Shown here: positions 1-10,398 of the stretch, piece after piece
Layout of the letters: every line of letters starts with the position of its first letter
Numbering within the stretch: the stretch's first letter is position 1
Assembly: GCA_022497155.1 (NCBI GenBank)
Contig: MU385712.1
Span: 743,765-807,764, forward strand
Length of the DNA: 64,000 nucleotides
Direction: 5' to 3'
Source: Whalleya microplaca
Lineage: Eukaryota; Ascomycota; Sordariomycetes; Xylariales; Xylariaceae
The notes under the pieces: model-generated
Told to the model about the DNA's origin: nothing
What the model saw: only the letters and a program-made list of their open reading frames with translations
Database searches by the model: none
Made by a program: the position numbers and the translations under genes

Positions 1-1717
1 TCCGGTAACGGTCTTGTCAGAGGGATATGGTAGCTGGATAGTCCTCGTGGTAGAAACACCCACATACACAGAAGCAGATGCAGGTTAACCACCACACGTT
101 CATAGAATCGTATGACTGGGCACTCTGATTTTATTCCTGTTCACTATTAGTCGTCATATACCCTTAAGGCTCTCCGGCTCTAGCCCAGCTAGGTCTCTTT
201 GCCGAAACCCCTAATATCACTCCCACTCGCAAAGCAACTCCACAGCAGGATCTTGCCACCTACCTCCTCTTTCCCGATTTATACGCCAGGGAGAATTCGT
301 GACTATAAGGAAAACCCGGAATTGAAACTACGTGGTGGAGATTATTGGCATATCACCGACATACAGGGCACAAGTTACACTTGCACAACCCTTTCTGGTG
401 TTCCGTCGTGCCACAACGTTGGAAGGATCGTACAATACACGGCGAATGAGGTTGAATTGACTGTTAATGTTTTAGTCATATGGCGGATAATAGAAATATA
501 TATTTCCTCGGACTGATACTGCCATTGCACCGCTAAATGCCTACACCGAGCACTCTCCCTGCCTTAGAGGCATTATTCCTATTGAACGTACGAACACAAT
601 CTGGAGTTTATTTAGTATTGGCATGCGTGAAAGTACGACAAGATTTATGATATGGCTCGTCAAACATTGCTAACAGATGCCGATGTTTAAACTACCAGCT
701 AGGCACCAATGAGATATAGTACCGTCACTCATTCCTAAGAGTCGGAACAACTCCTACAGAACTATAAAACGTTTACTGAAATTCGTAAACAATTTTCGTA
801 GGTGTATTGGTTTACAGGTCTTATGCACCGGTCAATAAAAATAGCTATAGTCTAGCGAGGCCATGTCACAATCTCTCTATGTGCTCTCCCCTACCGCCTC
901 AATCCCTAGACTATCGTTTCCACACCCTTAAACCGTACATGGAGATTCCATCAACCGTAATATCAGTGGGAAGACTGGATCAGTTTTCCCTCTTCAAGCG
1001 GCGCAAAGTGACACGTGCTCTCAGGTTCATAAACAAGGTGCTCCTGTTGACCTTAACGGAAGATGCCTTAGACAATTCGCTTTTAGTCACCATTAAAGGA
1101 CATTCCAATTCCACGTTAAGAGTTAAGATGTCTGAGCTGGTAGAGGAGACGACATCTGACGTGGAAGTAACCATCATCGTGGACTTCCAATGGTTGCTTT
1201 TCTGAATCCAACACTTACTAGTGATCACGCCGTTCTGTTGTGACTGCACTGGTTGGAGTGAAGATTTAAAGCACGGCTTCAAATATTAGACCTATTTTCC
1301 AGTTGAAGGGGCCCGGATAGGCATCCATTTCGGTTGTTAGAGCATAACCATCTTTGGTAGAAGTTGAACATCTATAGAATGCCATTGATTACATGTAGCA
1401 CACTGACGATCCAAGCATCTAACAGACACAGTGTGAACGCGAATGCGACAGACAGGCCGACAATTGATGGCTTTTCTTCATGCTATTGCGGACATTTCCC
1501 ATATACATTAGCATCTTAAAGGCATGAGTCTATGTTCATTTTCTAATTATCCCAATATTGTCCATTTCGAATTGAAGTGTGACACGCCCCAACACAACGG
1601 CGATAGATAGCAGATGGTAGATAGGAGCCTCAATTGGCGTTGCCGAGACTAACAATTACGTTAAGCGCATTAAGCAAGTCTAGGTAGATCTGGCGCATCT
1701 CAGACCAGTTCTAATGG
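1..1717. other. Intergenic, nothing recognised
   Basis: Only short open frames are present. None shows family motifs, coding-like codon use or convincing splice signals. The longest overlapping frames, near 807-1282, run on both strands at once and resemble nothing known. I see no gene here. Confidence 0.5.
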
Positions 1718-1829
1718 GGTTGGCTAGTGTAACGGTTAGCACGGCAGATTTTGAGCCGCTGGGAGATTCGTCCTCTGCCGCGTGTCATGTGGTCTTCTGC
1801 AGATCTGGGTTCGATTCCCAGGCCGACCT
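1718..1829 (+). tRNA. tRNA-Gln (anticodon TTG) with a 40-nt intron
   Basis: The acceptor stem GGTTGGC (1718-1724) pairs with GCCGACC (1822-1828), with one G-T pair; the discriminator base is T1829. The T arm is CTGGG-TTCGATT-CCCAG. The anticodon stem GCAGA/TCTGC encloses loop TTTTGA+T, giving anticodon TTG at 1751-1753, which reads CAA glutamine codons. An intron of about 40 nt (1755-1794) sits one base 3' of the anticodon, the canonical nuclear tRNA intron position. The D arm contains the A-box-like TAGTGTAACGGTTAGCAC. The variable loop is short (4 nt). It needs tRNA splicing endonuclease to mature. The identity rests on the anticodon and complete stem pairing, so I am fairly sure. Confidence 0.9.
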
Positions 1830-1859
1830 TCGTGTAGCAACTATAATGCTTTGCTACAA

Positions 1860-1864
1860 TTTTT
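1860..1864 (+). terminator. RNA polymerase III terminator of tRNA-Gln
   Basis: A run of five T residues lies about 30 nt after the mature tRNA end, where a Pol III oligo-T terminator is expected. Confidence 0.55.
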
Positions 1865-2169
1865 GGCCTAGTTGTATATATATGTTTCGTTAACTAGATA
1901 CGCACTTCTTACTTGCAATGGCACTTTGTAGCATGCATATAGTGAAAGGGGTGCTGGGTGCATAGGCAGTCTCGCTGCATTCTTTCTTTTGGTTTTGGCA
2001 TATATGTAAAATTCCCCTATACGTACCGTTCTATTGTAGCAATAAATAAACACTTCTTTCGCTTCCCCCCATCTCAAAGATCCAAATATGTAGATAGAAA
2101 CGTCTCTTTTCTAACCCTAAACGCCTGGCTAATGTGAAGCTCATAATGGTAGATAGATCATATCTCATC

Positions 2170-3681
2170 TCATTTCCGAGTTGCAGCAATAGCTTCCTCC
2201 AGGATATCCAGTCCGCTCTCGATCTCCTCAACGCTCACCGTGAGCGGCGGGACGAATCTGAGCGTGTTGGTCCCGCAGGTAATCACCAGCAGCCCCCTCT
2301 CCCTGGCCGCCTTCACAATGGGAGCTGGATCCTCGGTCAACTGCACGCCCAGGATCAGCCCTTTCCCGCGTACTTCGGTGATGAGGTCGGGGTATTTCTG
2401 TCGCAGCTGCTCGAATCTCTCTCGGAAGACCTTCGACCTCGAAAGCACATCCTCCTGCAGCTTCGGATCTGAGAGCCGCGAAACCACGTAGTGCGCTAGG
2501 CGACAGGCCATCGGGTTGCCGCCGAACGTCGTGCCGTGGTCGCCGATCTTGATCTTGTCGCTGACATTGCCGTTGACGACGGTAGCGCCGATGGGGAAGC
2601 CGTTGCCGAGCGCTTTGGCCGTTGTGATCACATCGGGATGCGCCTCCTTGGGCAAGTGGCTGTGGGCCCAGAGAGTGCCGGTCCGCGAGAGACCGCACTG
2701 GATCTCGTCGAAGATCAACACGGCTCCGACTTCGCGGCATCGCTTGGCGAGCGCGAGGAGGAACTCGTCGGTCGCGACGTTGACGCCGCCTTCGCCTTGG
2801 ATCGGCTCGATCATGACGCCGCAGGTCTTGTCGGTGACGAGGCCGTCGATGGCGCTCACGTCGTTGTAGGTGCCGTATTTGAAGCCGGGCAGCATCGGCG
2901 CGAAGGGCTCCTGATATTTCGGGTTCGGCGTCGCGGACAGACTGCCCATGGTCCGGCCGTGGAAGGAGCCGTGGAAGGAGACGAACTCGTGCTTGGTGCC
3001 GGTGGGGTCCACGACCTTGCCGGCCTTGCGCGCGAACTTGATGGCGGCTTCGTTGGCCTCGGTGCCGGAGTTACATACGAATACGGTGGCGGCATCGTGC
3101 ATGGCGCCGGATTGGAGGGTCTTCTCGACTAGCAGCTGGGACAGGGCGCCCGTCCAGGGGTTGTAGTAGAGGTTGGAAGCGTGCCATAGCGTCTGGGCCT
3201 AGGGAGTTGAATGGGGTTGTGGTTAGTTGGGATGGCGCAAGAGTTGGAAGGTGAAGATCGATAGAGATGAAGATCTCATAGATCTCTAGATCTAGAGATC
3301 TAGTAGTATGATAGGAGAGAGATCTACCTGGTCTGTGAGGACCTTGGCCAGGCCAGGGTCACTATGGCCAAGCGCATTGACGGCAATGCCAGCGGTGAAG
3401 TCCAAGTATTTGCGGTTCTCCAAGTCCCACAGATACGAGCCTTCGCCTTTGACGAATACCGGGGCCGGCCGTGCGTAGGTGGCTAACATGTACTTCGAAT
3501 GTTCCTTGACCAATGCCGCACTTGCAGAGTCCTCTGTCGGGTCGGGATTCGGGAGCGAGGCATCTCGGGAGATGGACTTTTGAGCGTGTTGCGACAGGTT
3601 CGAGGCGGCAGGCGTTGCTTGGGAGGACAGACTTCGTATGCGGGTGAACGCTAGTCGCCGTATAGGAATCCTGGGAGCCAT
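2170..3681 (-). CDS. ARG8: Acetylornithine aminotransferase, mitochondrial
   Basis: PLP enzyme of mitochondrial arginine synthesis, transferring an amino group between glutamate and N-acetylglutamate semialdehyde/acetylornithine. Two exons: 3681-3328 and 3198-2170, joined across a 129-nt intron (donor GTAGAT after CAG, acceptor CTAG); the product is 460 aa, normal for the family. The N-terminus (MAPRIPIRRLAFTRIRSLSS) is Arg/Ser rich like a mitochondrial presequence. Class-III aminotransferase signatures follow: CNSGTEANEAAIKFAR, FHGSFHGRTMGSLS, FDEIQCGLSRTG, and the PLP lysine in TTAKALGNGFPIGA (about K313). Without the intron the frame would run into LSPIILLDL and stop, so the splice is well supported. 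It is divergent from the hydrolase at 5400. A GABA or ornithine transaminase is less likely given the overall match, but all belong to one fold. Confidence 0.93.
3279..3302. repeat. Perfect 24-bp palindrome in the ARG8 intron
   Basis: The sequence TAGATCTCTAGA and its exact reverse complement abut, forming an uninterrupted 24-bp palindrome rich in AGATCT. It lies wholly inside the single intron of the aminotransferase gene. Confidence 0.85.
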
Positions 3682-5399
3682 TGCTGCAGCTGCAGATCCC
3701 TTAAAGGAAGACCTAACTGCCCGGTGGTGAGTGACGAGAGATAAGGTTCAATAGTTGTGAACAGCGTTGACTGGTACCGGGACTCATCAATTGAAAAAAA
3801 CGCCGGGGCGGTTGGGGTCAATTGATCGATCCTGCAGTCATTCGTGCTTATCGATAAGATCATAGCCTAAATTTGTCAATTTCTGGTCCGATCTCGCAGC
3901 TCCAACATATTTGCTCCAACATGGCTGCATGGGCGGCAGGCACGGGGTGGAGGGGATGGCTCTGACAGATGGACGGAGCTGGCAGGCGGGCTGACGGGCA
4001 GGCGGGGTGCACCCTTCTCCAAATCGGCAGCGACAGTGCAGTGTAGCAGTGGAGGAAGGTATCAGCTGCTCACCATAAATCAAAAACTCCCCAACCCAAT
4101 TTGCATTCAGCCCCCAAACATCTACCTACTACACAACCAACTTTATCTCATCGGCATCTTATTCACGAATCTAATCAGTCGGTTCATTTCATCCCAGGAG
4201 TAATCTCAAGTGAGACTCTGGCGTTATAATGAACCTGCAGTCCATTGACTATACGTATCAAGATATGCGTAGTAGCAAGGTTGCACATTGCAAGTTGCCT
4301 GTCTCACACCATGTCTACAATTGAACCATGGCGTCGGAACACCCCATGCAGCAACACCCGTGGACGCATCCAGGTGGTCCGTTATAGATAAACTTGAGCC
4401 CTTCTCCGCGTGGCATTTTCAGGAACGGTACATAGCGGTAAGGCTAATGCAAGTTGTGGGCTGACGTTGGGATGAACACCGAGGCCATGTTGAATTCATA
4501 CATACCATCAACATTCATGCAAATCATCTTATCTTTGAACTGTCCTCGGTACTTACACATGCGTACTTGCGTACGAGCATGTGATACAGACTTGTTATGC
4601 AGTGGTGGTGCAAACCACGGAGCTTCGTACCAGTAAGCATCCAGCCGCCCCTGATTGTCAGCAGCCGCGGCCATAAAGTTACTAGCCTGCTAGCTACGAT
4701 GGCCAGCACAGCAATGGGGATACCTCAAGCAGGCAGGACGGGGCACGGGGTGTTCACATTCCAAGGCCCTGGCAGCCTCCCAGGCCTACCTGCCAACCTA
4801 CCAGCCTAGGACCGAGTCGAGTCAAGTGTGGGGGAGACTGGGGGGAAGATACCTGCTGATCACTCACTACCAATTTTCACATGTCAAGCTAAATGTTAAT
4901 GCGCCCTCGACGCAAACGTCACTGAAGGAACCGATAGGTCCAGCTTCCATAGCCATGTTCCATATGTTCCATACGGAGCGCAAGCCACCACTCATGAGCT
5001 GGCAATTTCATCAATCTCATCCTGACAACTTGGTCAGCGACGGACAATGCATTGCGCTTCGGCTTAACCCCATATACAGTAATCAATCATCTCAGCTTTC
5101 GAGTCCTTGTGTCACGAATCCACCGCTCTACTCTTCTTCTCTCGGCCTGCTCTTAAATCCACGCTGACGTTTCGTCGTCCCCGGCTATTTACTGTGTACT
5201 CCCAGTGCCTTGACTCGATCTTCTGCGTCAACGTCCTTCACAAGGAACGATGCGCCAATTCGCAGGTCGTGTCGTTTCTAGAGAACAATATCACCTCCCA
5301 ATCTGAGCAGCTATCATCTGTCTATATTCTATGATAGCATCTCGATACATCGATAGTCCTTTTTAATGTTACCTTAGATTTGTATTCTCCTTGTACAAA
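3682..5399. other. Divergent intergenic region
   Basis: This 1.7-kb spacer lies between ARG8 and the alpha/beta hydrolase and should contain both promoters and 5' leaders. Small open frames occur (for example 4826-5167 plus), but none has recognisable motifs. I cannot assign regulatory sites. Confidence 0.45.
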
Positions 5400-7617
5400 A
5401 TGATAGATCACGTCCTTGGGAAACCTTCCGTGAAGTCGCGCAGGCTCCAAGTACTTGCCGTGTTGACATTCTGGTCTTGCTACCTGTATAAGTGAGTTCC
5501 CCTCGGATGAGTCTTCTTCGTATCATGCAACCGGCTGACCATGGCGCAGAGGAAATCGACATGGCCCGCCTTTTGTCCGATTCTTGTCGAAACTTTCCAC
5601 GAAAGCATTGACAACATGGCAGACTGTCGTCTTCACCATGATGTATTTGTACGCAGCCCGGAACTTCAGCACGCTCGTTGGGCTGGCTAGCCCGGAGCCG
5701 TTGGCAAATATGTACGATGCGAAATATTTCCGAGCTACTTGGGTCTTAACTGCACTTGATGCCGGCTTCTGGACGGCCATGAAAATAAAGAGGAAGTGGG
5801 TACGGGACATAGCCAGCGTGGTTTTCTCCTTGTTCTACCTTATATCCGCTGAACGCGCCGATGAGAAGGTCCGAAAGGTGAGAGGGATGCTGACTATCGA
5901 CCATTTGCGGGTCAGTTGGAACAAGGGTACAACCCCCTATCTTCGAGCTGCCCAGAACTTGATGCGACCCCGATTCACACGCTGGCCTCCACGCGCGATC
6001 CGTATCCCCAGGCCTAGTACGAGTGATTACAAGGACCCTGTATCTGGTTGGCTATATTATGATGGTCCCATCTCAGACCTGGAACACATCAATAAGATGA
6101 TCCTCGATATTCCAGGAGGTGGCTTTGTAGCTATGGATCCGAGATGCAACGACGACAAGCTTTTTGCGTGGGCAGGAAAGACCGGCCTTCCGGTGCTTAG
6201 CCTAGATTACAAGAAAGCACCCGAGTATCCGTACCCGTATGCCCTCAACGAGTGTTTTGATGTGTATACAACCATCATCAGAACCAAAGGGCGATGTATA
6301 GGGATGTCGGGACGGGAGACCACAAAAGTGGTGGTCACCGGTGACAGTGCTGGTGGCAACCTTGCAACCGCCATGACTCTAATGGTGATCGAAAGTGCCA
6401 CCACGAATCGGCGCCCGTCCCTGGTCCAAGCAGAACTCCCAGTCCCTGATGGACTGGTGCTCCTTTACCCCGGCTTGGATATGAATATTGGCAACTGGAT
6501 GTCTGACGAGCAGATGTCTCTCGTCGAGGATCGACGAATGCGAGTAACAAATAAAGACTACTTGCGTCAGAAGAGCAGGCAATATGATGACATTGCTAGG
6601 ACTCCTCATCAATCGGATGACGAGGACGAAGATCCACTCAGCTCCCTACCTAGCGCAAAATCATCGAATCAATTTGACGGTGTAGACCAGAATGGGCTTC
6701 GCAGTCCTCAACCTGGGTACTCTCATGCTCCTCCTCAGACCTGGGCGAAGTCTCAACCATCGTCGCCAGTCTCCAGGCGAGATCGGAAGTCGTTATCGCA
6801 TCAACCGGAACCTATGGCTACACGATTGGCTATGTCGTCCATGATCTCTTACTTTAATGACCGCGTACTCACCCCCGAGATGATGCGCGCAATGATCATC
6901 TTATACATCGGTCATCACAACCGACCCGACTTTTCACAAGACTACCTGCTGTCCCCTATCCTTGCTCCTGACATCCTGCTGCAGAAATTTCCGAAGACGT
7001 ACTTCCTCACGGGAGAGCGCGATCCCTTAGTGGATGACACCGTCATATTTGCCGGGCGTCTGCGCCGCGTAAAGCAGGCCTTCCATTCACAACAGACCTC
7101 GCAAGGAATGAGCGGCCTGGCCGATATCACAGACTTCGACGAGAAGGATGCCGCCGAGCTAGTCCTAATTCCCGGTATCAGCCATGGCTTTACCCAGTTT
7201 CCAAACCTGTACCCTCCAGCGTGGAAGCTTATCGACCGCTGTGCGATATGGGCCGTAGACCTGCTCAACGCCGCCGAGACGCGCGACAAGCAGCGGCTGT
7301 CACGCCGTCACCACTACCGAGTCGAATCTAGCGGGGACGAAGACCGCGGACTGGAGATCAACATGACCAGAGCGAGGGGTAGGACTGTTAGTGACGAGGC
7401 GAAGTTGAAATCGGAGACTCCACCGGAGGATGATGCTGATGATGATGGAGCGGGCACTAAGTTGAATGGCAATTCAAAGAGGAGGCGGACCAACGGGCGA
7501 AACGGGCTTGGCCAGAAGTCTAAGAGCATCGTCAAGCTAGCTAGCTCAGATGATCTGCTTGGGCGGCGCATGCAAGGTCTCGCGGACTCCTTGGCTGGCG
7601 CGCATGATGAGGATTAA
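5400..7617 (+). CDS. HSL-type alpha/beta hydrolase (lipase/esterase), membrane-anchored
   Basis: Serine hydrolase of the hormone-sensitive-lipase group, probably an ester or lipid hydrolase. Exon 1 is 5400-5491 and exon 2 is 5550-7617; the 58-nt intron has donor GTGAGT, branch-like GCTGAC and acceptor GCGCAG. The start at 5400 is the first ATG that joins the long frame; exon 2 alone has no early ATG. Product 719 aa. The N-terminal part has hydrophobic stretches (LAVLTFWSCYLY; VVFTMMYLY) suggesting a membrane anchor. Catalytic triad candidates: nucleophile S297 in GDSAGGNLA, D522 in GERDPLVDD, H576 in GISHGF. The usual oxyanion HGGG reads PGGG (LDIPGGGF). A polar, probably disordered insert (about residues 380-450) separates nucleophile and acid, and the C-terminus is charged and low complexity. 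Substrate unknown. Confidence 0.88.
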
Positions 7618-8232
7618 ACGATGAGAGATAGAACAGGCAAAGCAATACGCCGTATGTAGGAAAAGCCATGATGCAAAATACTTCTTATGATCGACGATAC
7701 ATGTATATGGGTGCATAACTGCTAGAGTTACAAATGCTCACGACGCTACGGGTTATTTACTATGGGAGTTTTCTCTGTGAAACGTTGATCACGGATCGGA
7801 CCCGGCCTGTCTGTAACGGTTCGACCCTGGCCCAAACTTAGACATCAAACTCGATAGTCAGTATTACCAGTCAGATAAAGGACTTCTTCAAGTTGTCAGA
7901 TATCGCGTCCAGCTGCGGGAACATGGATTTTACGATGCTGTTATTGATGTTTTCAGTGCTTACTAAGGGCGAATCAGGTTCTTTTAGATCCAGCTTACAT
8001 CCGTACTATATACTACACATGAAGTCGAGCAATAGGCATTCAACACTATGTCGCGTTGACCACTTTCCCCACGCGTGCTTAATTAATTCTTCCAGATCTA
8101 GCTACCTATATATCCATCCCCCAATTACAGTACAACAGCCCGGGGCCCAGATCAAGCGAGTGGTGCCAGCATACTTGGCCGTAGTCGGCGACCATATCCC
8201 GTCGAAGGCCGAACCGCAGAAACCGAATGACA

Positions 8233-8259
8233 TGCTTGAGTGCTTGAGTGCTTGAGTGC
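8233..8259. repeat. 8-bp tandem repeat (TGCTTGAG)x3.4
   Basis: Three perfect copies of TGCTTGAG run from 8233 to 8256, followed by a partial copy. Confidence 0.9.
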
Positions 8260-8898
8260 GACCAGACTTCGGCGACCGCTGTTTATCGCTTTGAGAGAAT
8301 ATCAACAACCCCTGGCTTATAGTTGAAGAAGGGCTGGATATGATAATTAGGCGGATTGAATCTTCTACACAGCAGCAAGTGCTAAGTTAGGCCTGCAGCT
8401 GATCTTGGGAGCACCATTGGTACCTATCCTGCATTTTCCTGCTGATAGGACTTTGTTTCTGTCCTGAAAATCCTCGGTAGTATATGAAGGATACGCTAGT
8501 CAGGTTCTACCACTGCGTGTATCGTCCCACGGCCGTGCCTGATTTCCAACGGCAAAAGAGAGCAGATACCATGGACCACTGACAGTCAATTATCCAATGA
8601 CCGGCGAACGTAGGTGCCACCACAGGCAACCTAGCCCACAGTTCCGATCAACGACGTCCGACCCTATCTATTGGATACTGACCTGGAGATTTCGCCGTCT
8701 TCCTTGCAATAATAACTCGACAGCCGGACAAGCTTACGGGGACCGCTCTCTCCTGGGCTCTCTCTTCATTGGCGCAGAATGGAAATTCTCCCAAGTTTCA
8801 AAACATAGATGCCCGACCAACCAAACCAAACCCACCTCAGCCTTAGCCTCTCTCGGCCAGACACGCGTACGGGCTTTATTTGTCGAAGTCTTTTTTTA

Positions 8899-8904
<6 letters not shown>

Positions 8905-8930
<26 letters not shown>
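8905..8930. repeat. (AG)13 microsatellite
   Basis: Thirteen uninterrupted AG units, preceded by a T7 run. Confidence 0.95.
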
Positions 8931-9150
8931 GGCTTGCGTGTGGGTGTGCCTATGAGGATGATGTCCTGTCGGGCATGTGCTCCTATGGAGATGTGGGCGC
9001 TCGCCCGTCATGTAACTCCCCTCCCAACGTCCATGCATGAGCCTGCCTGCTGCATGCGCGCGCAGATGATCGAGCTAAGGAGGTTTGACATGACAGGACT
9101 AGACTGATCGACCGGCCGACTAAATGAGGCTTACTTATCGCGCAGCTTGA

Positions 9151-9206
9151 TAGGTATGTAGGTAGGTAGATACCTACTTACTTACTTACAAACATACATA
9201 CCTACG
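9151..9206. repeat. TAGG/CTTA repeat with hairpin potential
   Basis: A left arm starting TAGGTATGTAGGT is mirrored by a right arm ending ACATACATACCTA, with CTTA repeats between. The arms could fold into an imperfect hairpin upstream of the gene at 9325. Confidence 0.7.
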
Positions 9207-9324
9207 TCCTCATGTTTAATGCTTCGATATTCCTCCTCCCGTCCTGACGCTCTGGGTCCGACTGCAATGCTGGGAACTAGTTACCTACATGCTCGATGAA
9301 GAAGCCCCGGGTACATACTAAACC

Positions 9325-10398
9325 ATGAAAGACAAGGAGTACACGCGAATCGACCGCCTCAACCTCCTCAGAACCCTCGAGGCTCGCCTGGCCGCGCAGC
9401 CGAGCAATCCCCTTCCGGGCCCGCAGGTCCAGCTCTTCCGCGTTAAACCGCACCGTGCCGCGGCGGCGGCGGCGGCGGCGCCTCCTCCTGTCAATATGGT
9501 TGAGGCGAAGACCCCGGAGCCTCCGTCTCTGCCTGCTCCCCGTAAGCTCCGTTCCCCTTCCTAGCTAGCTACCAAATCTTGTGTGTACCTACCTACCTAC
9601 CTACCTGTACCAACACCAGTTCACAACGACGGCTCACCACAAGCAGGTTCGAAACAACCAGTGAAAGCCGACGTCGACGCCAACACTATCACCACCAAGC
9701 CCCCCGCCAACGGCGCCGAGGACCGGATCATGAACCCCCCATCGCATCCCGCTCCACCCGATCAACAGCGAGCGCGCAGCCCCTCCGCCACCGCAACCGA
9801 GCTCGAGACCGCACGGCGCGTGATCGCAGACCTGCGCACCAGCTGCGCCGAGCAAACCAAGGCCCGCGAGGCGGCCGAGGCGCAGTGCGCGGCGCTGCGC
9901 GCCGCCAACCAGACGCTCCTGAAAACGGTGGCGCGGCTCGAGCCGTTCGCGCGCGGGGGCGTCGCGAACGGGGTCGTGAGGATCCATCGCGTTGTCTGGG
10001 GCTCGCGGACCGTGAGTGTGGATGAGGGGCTGACTGGACGGCTGTTGGATGTCGCGGCGAGAGGGGAGGCATTTGTGGTTTCTGAGGAGTTTGTTGGGGG
10101 GTGTGGTGGGAGTGGTGGGAGGGATGAGGAGGGGGATAGAGTAGAGGGGGAAGAAGAAGAGGAAGAGGAAAGGGAAAAGGAAGGGAAAGGGGGTGAGGGC
10201 AACGGCAAGGGTGAGGGTGAGGGAACGGGATACGGTGGATGTGGGAGTCGTGGTCAGGATGGGAGTGAGGCTGAGGCTGAGAGTGGGAGGCAGAGGGGCA
10301 AGAAGACGCTCGTGGTAGCGTATTCGAGACCACTGAGTGGCCCGTTGCGCTGGCTGGTTGTGGAGGAGGGATGTAGTGCGCGGTTTGAATTCTTGTGA
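9325..10398 (+). CDS. Uncharacterised coiled-coil protein with acidic/Gly-rich insert
   Basis: Function not recognised. Two exons, 9325-9541 and 9620-10398, joined in phase across a 78-nt intron (donor GTAAGC, acceptor CACCAG after a CTAC-repeat tract); product about 331 aa. Residues about 45-60 carry a poly-Ala run encoded by GCG repeats, followed by Pro-rich sequence. About 120-175 is a probable coiled coil (LETARRVIADLRTSCAEQ; AQCAALRAANQTLLKTVARL). The C-terminal part has two hydrophobic, domain-like blocks: VVRIHRVVWGSRTVSVDEG and, at the very end, KKTLVVAYSRPLSGPLRWLV. They are separated by a highly acidic Glu/Gly/Lys low-complexity stretch of roughly 85 residues. The split domain suggests a repeat expansion inside a folded unit. 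GC-rich third positions support coding. Confidence 0.7.

Larger units (their letters stand above)
7618..9324. other. Intergenic with simple repeats
   Basis: No gene is supported. It contains the three simple repeats listed separately and several short overlapping open frames without motifs. Confidence 0.5.

Noticed and set aside
807..1282. Two 100-132 codon frames on opposite strands
   Set aside because: They overlap antiparallel, resemble no family and lack splice context.
2536..3132. 198-codon plus-strand frame
   Set aside because: Antisense to ARG8 exon 2. The GC-rich third positions of the real gene remove stops on the other strand; the translation is Gly/Val/Asp low-quality text.
9728..10333. 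201- and 148-codon minus-strand frames rich in Pro/Ser/His
   Set aside because: Shadows of the Glu/Gly repeats of the plus-strand gene at 9325-10398; pure low complexity.
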